DNA of 64,000 bases, taken from the NCBI GenBank assembly GCA_028716365.1, contig JAQUPZ010000012.1:1-64000 (forward strand), written 5' to 3'. Positions 59,674-64,000 of the stretch are shown in pieces (the first letter of the stretch is position 1; each line of letters opens with the position of its first letter). This DNA comes from Kiritimatiellia bacterium (GTDB taxonomy: Bacteria; Verrucomicrobiota; Kiritimatiellia; UBA8416; YA12-FULL-48-11). The notes beneath the pieces are model-generated. The model did no database searches and had not been told where the DNA came from. It saw only the letters and a program-made list of their open reading frames with translations. Made by a program: the position numbers and the translations under genes.

Positions 59674-60819
59674 ATGACAAAGGAAAATAAGCTCTTGTTT
59701 AAGGGCGTATCATTATTATGCCTTGTTCTGTTGCTGACAGGTTGTGTTTTTGGCAACAAGCAGGCAAATTCCACCAAAACGCAATTACATTTGATTTGTC
59801 CAAGCAAGGATGGTTCGCATTTTGTTAATGAGTCAGGGGACAGGTTTATTGCCTGGGGATTTAATTATGACCATGATGATTCCGGCCGTCTTATTGAGGA
59901 TTACTGGAACAAAGAATGGTCGACGGTTGAGGAAGATTTCCGGGAAATGAAAGAGCTTGGAGCCAATGTTATCCGGATTCATTTTCAGGTCGGAAAATTC
60001 GTCAAATCACCGCGGAAAGTAAATCCGGAAGCTCTGGCGAAGCTTGGACATCTCTTACGGTTGGCAGAAGAAACCGGACTCTACCTCGATATTACGGGGT
60101 TGGGATGTTATCACAAAAAAGACATACCGGTATGGTACGATGCCATGAGTGAAGCCGAACGCTGGGATGTACAGACTTTATTCTGGGAGGCAGTTGCCAA
60201 AGTTTGTGCTAATAGTCCGGCAATCTTTTGTTATGACCTTATGAACGAACCTATCCTGCCCGGCGCAGATAAGAAAGAGACTTCATGGCTGGCTGGTGCG
60301 TTCGGGGACAAATATTTTGTTCAGCGACTTACTCTTGATCTTGACGGGCGTACAAGGGAACAGGTGGCAAGGAAATGGGTCGATAAACTCGTTGCGGCCA
60401 TAAGGATACATGATAAACGTCACATGGTAACGGTAGGAGAAATCCCATGGGCGCTTTCTTTTCCCGGTGCCAAACCATTTTTCAGCTCAAAGGAAGTTGG
60501 CGGGCGATTGGATTTTACCAGTGTCCATTTTTATCCGAAGAAGGGTGAAGTTGCGAAGGCGCTTATAGCGTTGGCAGTGTACGATACCGGGAAGCCCCTG
60601 GTCATAGAAGAAATGTTTCCGTTGGCATGCAATGTGGAAGAGTTGGACACATTCATCGAAGGTTCACGCAAAATGGCAGATGGATGGATCGGATTCTATT
60701 GGGGTAAAACAATCGATGAATATTCCAAAGTATCCGGCAACTGGGGTGCTGTATTTGCTCGAGCCTGGCTTGAATATTTCCGTTCAAAAACATCTGCAAT
60801 TTTCAAATCAGGTAATTGA
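59674..60819 (+). CDS. GH5-like glycosidase lipoprotein
   Basis: The product has 381 residues. The signal peptide ends in LLTGC, a good lipobox. The barrel is GH5/clan GH-A type: FIAWGFNYDHDD, MKELGANVIRIHFQVGKFV, GLYLDITGLGCYH, IFCYDLMNEPILPG with acid/base E192, DFTSVHFYPKKGEVA and KPLVIEEMFPL with probable nucleophile E313. It is a membrane-anchored retaining beta-glycosidase, possibly mannanase- or endoglucanase-like; the subfamily is not determined. The ATG directly follows a direct repeat, so its native promoter may have been displaced or replaced. A 200-nt spacer follows without an evident gene. Confidence 0.86.
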   Translation: MTKENKLLFKGVSLLCLVLLLTGCVFGNKQANSTKTQLHLICPSKDGSHFVNESGDRFIAWGFNYDHDDSGRLIEDYWNKEWSTVEEDFREMKELGANVIRIHFQVGKFVKSPRKVNPEALAKLGHLLRLAEETGLYLDITGLGCYHKKDIPVWYDAMSEAERWDVQTLFWEAVAKVCANSPAIFCYDLMNEPILPGADKKETSWLAGAFGDKYFVQRLTLDLDGRTREQVARKWVDKLVAAIRIHDKRHMVTVGEIPWALSFPGAKPFFSSKEVGGRLDFTSVHFYPKKGEVAKALIALAVYDTGKPLVIEEMFPLACNVEELDTFIEGSRKMADGWIGFYWGKTIDEYSKVSGNWGAVFARAWLEYFRSKTSAIFKSGN

Positions 60820-61021
60820 TCTCTCTGCTGTTGAATCTGAAGATTTGTCTGTTGTTCTGGCTGGCTTTATACAGGAGGATGGAGAAACCGGGATAAAGTC
60901 CTTGTCCTTCGTTATGTCTTTGTTAATGTCCGTTCAATTCACTGGGGAAAGGGCGCTGGGGTTGGTGCTTCAGAATTGCTCCCCCGAAAAAAGTAATATC
61001 TTAACAGTAGTGGTACCTTTT

Positions 61022-61810
61022 ATGAAAAATCGTGTGAAAGCTTTTATAACTGTGTTTTTATGTTTAACTTTTGTTTCTGCCTACGCTCAAGTGGGTGGTC
61101 GTAGCGGCGGCGGAATGGGTGGGCCGCAGGGTCCGCGATTAGGCGGCAGTATGGCCAAACTGTTCGGCAAGAATTCCGCTTACACGGCCACGCTGGAAAT
61201 GCAGACCATGATAGCGGCGCAGAATCAGACCATGACCATGCCCGGGAAGGTAGCATTTGATTCCGGAAATTCCCGCTTTGAGATGGACATGAGTGAAGCA
61301 AAGGGAGGCGCTATGCCCCCGCAAGCGGCCGTTCAGATGAAAACCATGGGTATGGACAAAATGATATTCATATCGCGGCCGGACAGAAAAGTTGGATACA
61401 TGATTTATCCCAACCTGAATGCTTACGCAGAAACACCTATTCAGGAACAGGATGCCGCCAAGATTGAGGCTGATTACAAATTGGAAACCACCAAGCTGGG
61501 AACAGAAACGGTTGATGGTCATCCATGTGTGAAAAACAAGGCCGTTGTCACTGACGACAAGGGTAACAAGCATGAATCCATCATATGGAACGCGACCGAT
61601 TTGAAGGATTTTCCGGTCAAGATTGAAACTGTTGAGCAGGGCAACTCAATAACAATGTTATTCAAGGACGTCAAACTCTCTAAACCGAATGGTATCCTGT
61701 TTGAACCTCCTGCTGACTCGAAACGTTACGACAATCCCATGGTGTTAATGCAGACTGAAATGATGAAACGCATGGGCGGCGGCGCGGGTTTACTGCCCAA
61801 AAGCCGGTAG
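61022..61810 (+). CDS. Secreted DUF4412-like protein
   Basis: This protein of 262 residues has a signal peptide MKNRVKAFITVFLCLTFVSAYAQ, then a Gly/Arg-rich segment (GGRSGGGMGGPQGPRLGG). The rest resembles DUF4412-type proteins with a lipoprotein-carrier-like (LolA/LppX-like) half-barrel: MQTMIAAQNQTMTMPGKVAFDSGNSRFEMDM, MIFISRPDRKVGYMIYPNLNAYAE, YKLETTKLGTETVDGHPC and SIIWNATDLKDFPVKI. It is probably periplasmic. The longer upstream frame overlapping the GH5 gene has no signal peptide and was rejected. The role is unknown. Confidence 0.78.
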   Translation: MKNRVKAFITVFLCLTFVSAYAQVGGRSGGGMGGPQGPRLGGSMAKLFGKNSAYTATLEMQTMIAAQNQTMTMPGKVAFDSGNSRFEMDMSEAKGGAMPPQAAVQMKTMGMDKMIFISRPDRKVGYMIYPNLNAYAETPIQEQDAAKIEADYKLETTKLGTETVDGHPCVKNKAVVTDDKGNKHESIIWNATDLKDFPVKIETVEQGNSITMLFKDVKLSKPNGILFEPPADSKRYDNPMVLMQTEMMKRMGGGAGLLPKSR

Positions 61811-61916
61811 ATTTATTCTCTGGTCTTGATGCGTTTCGCGATCGGGGTTTTGGTGAATTCTGTCGTCCCTTTTATTGCTCATTACAGCCTTGCTACCGCA
61901 AAAAATCACGATAAAA

Positions 61917-62123
61917 GGTTACGCATTTCGGCGCAAATCTTTTACGTGATATAGCCTTCCCGGCGGCGTTGGAGCGGTCACCGGATACATTAGTATACCG
62001 GTGACCACTCCGTCTTGCCGGACGGAGTTCATTGAGAACTCCTTAAAGCTATCTGACGTAAAATATTTGCGCTGATCGAAATGCGTAACCAGGTTTGTAC
62101 CGTCATGGCGCAACGCATGACGG
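61917..62123. repeat. Giant structured hairpin element, copy 4, with tail hairpin
   Basis: GGTTACGCATTTCG (61917-61930) pairs with CGAAATGCGTAACC (62077-62090); GCGCAAAT (61931-61938) with ATTTGCGC (62065-62072); TTTTACGT with ACGTAAAA (62056-62063); ATAGC (61951-61955) with GCTAT (62048-62052); GGTCACCGG (61976-61984) with CCGGTGACC (61998-62006) around a TAC-ATTA-GTA tip. The tail GTTTGTA leads to CCGTCATG...CATGACGG (62100-62123). Relative to copies 1-3 the core GCGT/ACGC has become ACGT/ACGT. The rest of 61811-62247 shows nothing further. Confidence 0.86.
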
Positions 62124-62247
62124 ATAATGGCACGATTGATGAGTAACATCAGGGCTAATAAACGACGGGTTTAAATCTGCCAAGTTTTGTTACCACTATT
62201 TCTTTTTCCGAAGAGCATTGTAATCTCGTGGCGAACGTTTAAAAGAA

Positions 62248-62829
62248 ATGTTACCGTGCCGGAAATATTCAAAAAAATTATTTACCAGTGTTATGTTAAA
62301 TTCCGACCAAAAAGAAATTTCTGATGAAGTACTTATGGCCGAGTTTGTCAAATCACTTGATAATAGTGTGTTTGATACGCTTGTGAAACGTCATTACAAA
62401 GGTGCCTGTACCTTTGCCGGGAACAGGTTGTCGAATAAAGAATCGGCTTATGACGCGGTACAGGAAGCGTTCATCTCTGTAGTACGAAATCGAAAGTTGT
62501 ACAACACATCACGTTCTTTTTCTTCATGGTTTTATACAATTCTTTGCAATATTTGCATCGATCTTTATCGGAAGCAAACGCGGTATGATAAAAAGATTCA
62601 TAATTGGACTGAAACAATACAACTCCCCGACGAACCCGTGAATCATGATTATGTCCGGGATTTGCTTGATCAAGTATCAGCTCAGGACAAAGAGATACTG
62701 ATCCTACGCTTGGTGGAAGAGTTAAGTTTTGCGGAAATTGCAGATTTTTATGGATGTTCTGTTGATGCTGCAAAAAAACGATGCCAGAGGGCTTTGAAGC
62801 GATTAAGACAGAATGGAATGATTTCTTGA
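62248..62829 (+). CDS. ECF-type RNA polymerase sigma factor
   Basis: The product has 193 residues. Region 2 reads FDTLVKRHYKGACTFAGNRLSNKESAYDAVQEAFISVVRN...SFSSWFYTILCNICIDLYRKQ. Region 4 reads LDQVSAQDKEILILRLVEELSFAEIADFYGCSVDAAKKRCQRALKRLR with a clear helix-turn-helix. An ATG at 62293 is an equally possible start (conserved part begins at DEVLMAEFV). The next gene, 55 nt downstream, encodes its likely zinc-finger anti-sigma factor. It directs transcription of an unknown stress or surface regulon. GC content is lower than in the sugar cluster. Confidence 0.92.
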   Translation: MLPCRKYSKKLFTSVMLNSDQKEISDEVLMAEFVKSLDNSVFDTLVKRHYKGACTFAGNRLSNKESAYDAVQEAFISVVRNRKLYNTSRSFSSWFYTILCNICIDLYRKQTRYDKKIHNWTETIQLPDEPVNHDYVRDLLDQVSAQDKEILILRLVEELSFAEIADFYGCSVDAAKKRCQRALKRLRQNGMIS

Positions 62830-62884
62830 ATCTCATGTCCCTTTCTCGTTAGGCAAAACGTATATATTAATAAAGGAACGATTT

Positions 62885-64000
62885 ATGAACTGTAGGGAAG
62901 TTCGAGAAAATCTGGAACTTTATGTTTTAGACGGATTGTCACCAGATGAATATCAGAACATCAAAAACCATATGGTTGTATGTCCAGAATGTCGTCAGGA
63001 AGAAGAGGAGTTAAGAAATACAGTTGAAAAGTTCCGTTCTTCTGCGAATGGTTTGATTGGTGAATCAGAGGATTTCGAAAAACTGAGAAAACATGTCAAT
63101 TCAGAGATCGATTTCATTAAAAGTCAAAGGACAAGGCACAAAGGTATTGTTCTGAAAATTGCGGCACTGTTCCTGGTTTGTTTTGGATTTTTCATTGGAA
63201 TCAGTCTTTTCCTGGAGAAAAGAGATTCCGCTAAGAAACACTGTTCTTGTAAACCCTGGCAATATACAGGGGTTGTGCCAAGTCGCGGAAATAACAATGT
63301 TTCTCCGCTTGTCCGCAGTCAAATTGTCTTTGCGTTGGAGGGCAATGATCAGAATCAACACATTGTTGCGATCAGGAAACGTACAGGTGACCTTCTCTGG
63401 CGGAGTGATTTCAAAGTTACGAACTATCTGAATGCCGATGATTCACGGATATTCGCATGGAGTCGTATGGATGATAGTGAAATGGTGCTTCTGGCTCTTG
63501 ACCAGAAGACGGGCAAGTTACTGTGGCGTTATGTCCATAAACCATTCAGTGATAAATTAAAACAATCACAACTTTTGTTGACTGAAAAGGGCGTCTGTTG
63601 GACTGAAGGCAACAGGGTTATCCTTGTTGATGCCCGAACAGGACAGATGAAATGGACGAGACAGTTTGAGGCTAGAGGGCATTTATCTTTACCAAAAGAA
63701 ACCGGCGGCAGAATATATATTGCTTCCAGCGAGGCATTATATGCCATTAATCCTTCAGATGGGCAGACGATCCGGAAAGAGGATAGCGGACTGAAACCTA
63801 CTTTTGTTCCTCCTGTTTTAATCTGTGAGGAGGATAAGATATTTGTTGCTCAAACACAAATGTTCGAAGGAGTACTTCGTTGTCATGATAGCGGCACTGG
63901 AAAACTCGTCTGGACACGCAAAACAGGTGTTATTCTGAGCCTCCAGGCGGATGGTCAGCACCTTTTTGCACGATCAAACAGACTTCTGGTCTTCAATTCC
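62885..64000 (+). CDS. Zinc-finger anti-sigma factor fused to a PQQ-type beta-propeller, partial
   Basis: The frame runs from ATG 62885 (after AAAGGAA) through the right edge, at least 372 residues. Residues 1-40 carry a putative zinc finger of the zf-HC2 type: MNCREVRENLELYVLDGLSPDE, then H-xxx-C-xx-C in NHMVVCPECRQ. A transmembrane helix lies at about 90-106 (IVLKIAALFLVCFGFFIGISLFL). The outer part repeats PQQ/quinoprotein-type blades: VAIRKRTGDLLWRSDF, LALDQKTGKLLWRYVH, ILVDARTGQMKWTRQF, YAINPSDGQTIR and SGTGKLVWTRKT. The cytoplasmic finger should bind the ECF factor; the propeller is the probable sensor. It belongs with the 62248 gene. The C-terminus is not visible. Confidence 0.88.
   Translation, partial: MNCREVRENLELYVLDGLSPDEYQNIKNHMVVCPECRQEEEELRNTVEKFRSSANGLIGESEDFEKLRKHVNSEIDFIKSQRTRHKGIVLKIAALFLVCFGFFIGISLFLEKRDSAKKHCSCKPWQYTGVVPSRGNNNVSPLVRSQIVFALEGNDQNQHIVAIRKRTGDLLWRSDFKVTNYLNADDSRIFAWSRMDDSEMVLLALDQKTGKLLWRYVHKPFSDKLKQSQLLLTEKGVCWTEGNRVILVDARTGQMKWTRQFEARGHLSLPKETGGRIYIASSEALYAINPSDGQTIRKEDSGLKPTFVPPVLICEEDKIFVAQTQMFEGVLRCHDSGTGKLVWTRKTGVILSLQADGQHLFARSNRLLVFNS

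Noticed and set aside
60632..61021. N-terminal 130-codon extension of the DUF4412-like gene
   Set aside because: It overlaps the end of the GH5 gene out of frame, lacks a signal peptide, and a clean signal peptide begins at 61022.

Overview
The window looks like the chromosome of a PVC-superphylum bacterium, most like Lentisphaerota, Kiritimatiellota or the planctomycetes. The reasons are the dense set of secreted glycoside hydrolases and an S1 sulfatase, the many Tat-signal proteins including three Gfo/Idh/MocA oxidoreductases, DUF1080 and ThuA proteins, a large Ser/Thr kinase with a DWG motif and a leucine-rich sensor, and an ECF sigma factor paired with a propeller-type anti-sigma factor. 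The phylum is an inference; no rRNA or tRNA gene was seen. The apparent theme is breakdown of deoxyhexose-rich (fucose, rhamnose), partly sulfated glycans.

Layout. 1-1422: a winged-helix/nucleotidyltransferase pair resembling a toxin-antitoxin module, an attC-like integron site and a small lipoprotein gene, all on the minus strand. 1514-3594: minus-strand pair of a Tat-exported helical protein and a DUF1080 hydrolase. 4306-13078: four GH29 alpha-L-fucosidase-type genes and a DUF5703/GH95-like giant, then a ThuA gene on the minus strand. 14264-17340: a 58-residue protein translationally coupled to a transmembrane kinase with LRRs. 17450-29060: a DUF4838 double-barrel protein, MalQ, an esterase fusion, a GH95 fucosidase and a GH127/propeller fusion. 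29080-35943: an AraC regulator divergent from an operon (TIM-barrel protein, creatinase-like M24 protein, amidohydrolase, RhaT) and a GH29-F5/8C gene; both promoters share an almost identical upstream box. 36209-39306: adaptor plus TolC-like protein. 39395-49065: ceramidase-like protein, exported FucI-like protein, sugar-isomerase-like protein, three Gfo/Idh/MocA proteins and a sulfatase. 49511-54844: alkaline phosphatase, a LacI regulator, and a UroD-like/MFS sugar-porter operon behind a perfect 16-bp palindrome. 55216-64000: GH38, two small AT-rich genes, GH5, a DUF4412-like protein, an ECF sigma factor and its anti-sigma factor.

How the genes may work together: exported fucosidases, GH127, GH38, GH5 and the sulfatase strip side sugars and sulfate; RhaT and the MFS porter import monosaccharides; the exported oxidoreductases, the isomerase/lyase-like protein and DUF1080 fit a periplasmic 3-keto-glycoside route; AraC and LacI proteins control separate sub-clusters.

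The most unusual signal is non-coding. Five intergenic giant hairpins of about 150-175 nt (3655, 11326, 54895, 58237, 61917) keep the same architecture while their arms change by compensatory substitution. All keep a GTGAT/CTGAC internal loop and are followed by a small second hairpin after a (G/C)GTTTACATC-like lead. Partial units also occur, three of them in tandem after copy 1. A second layer is REP/BIME-like inverted pairs with GTAG or GGAG feet, one of which lies in frame inside the kinase gene.
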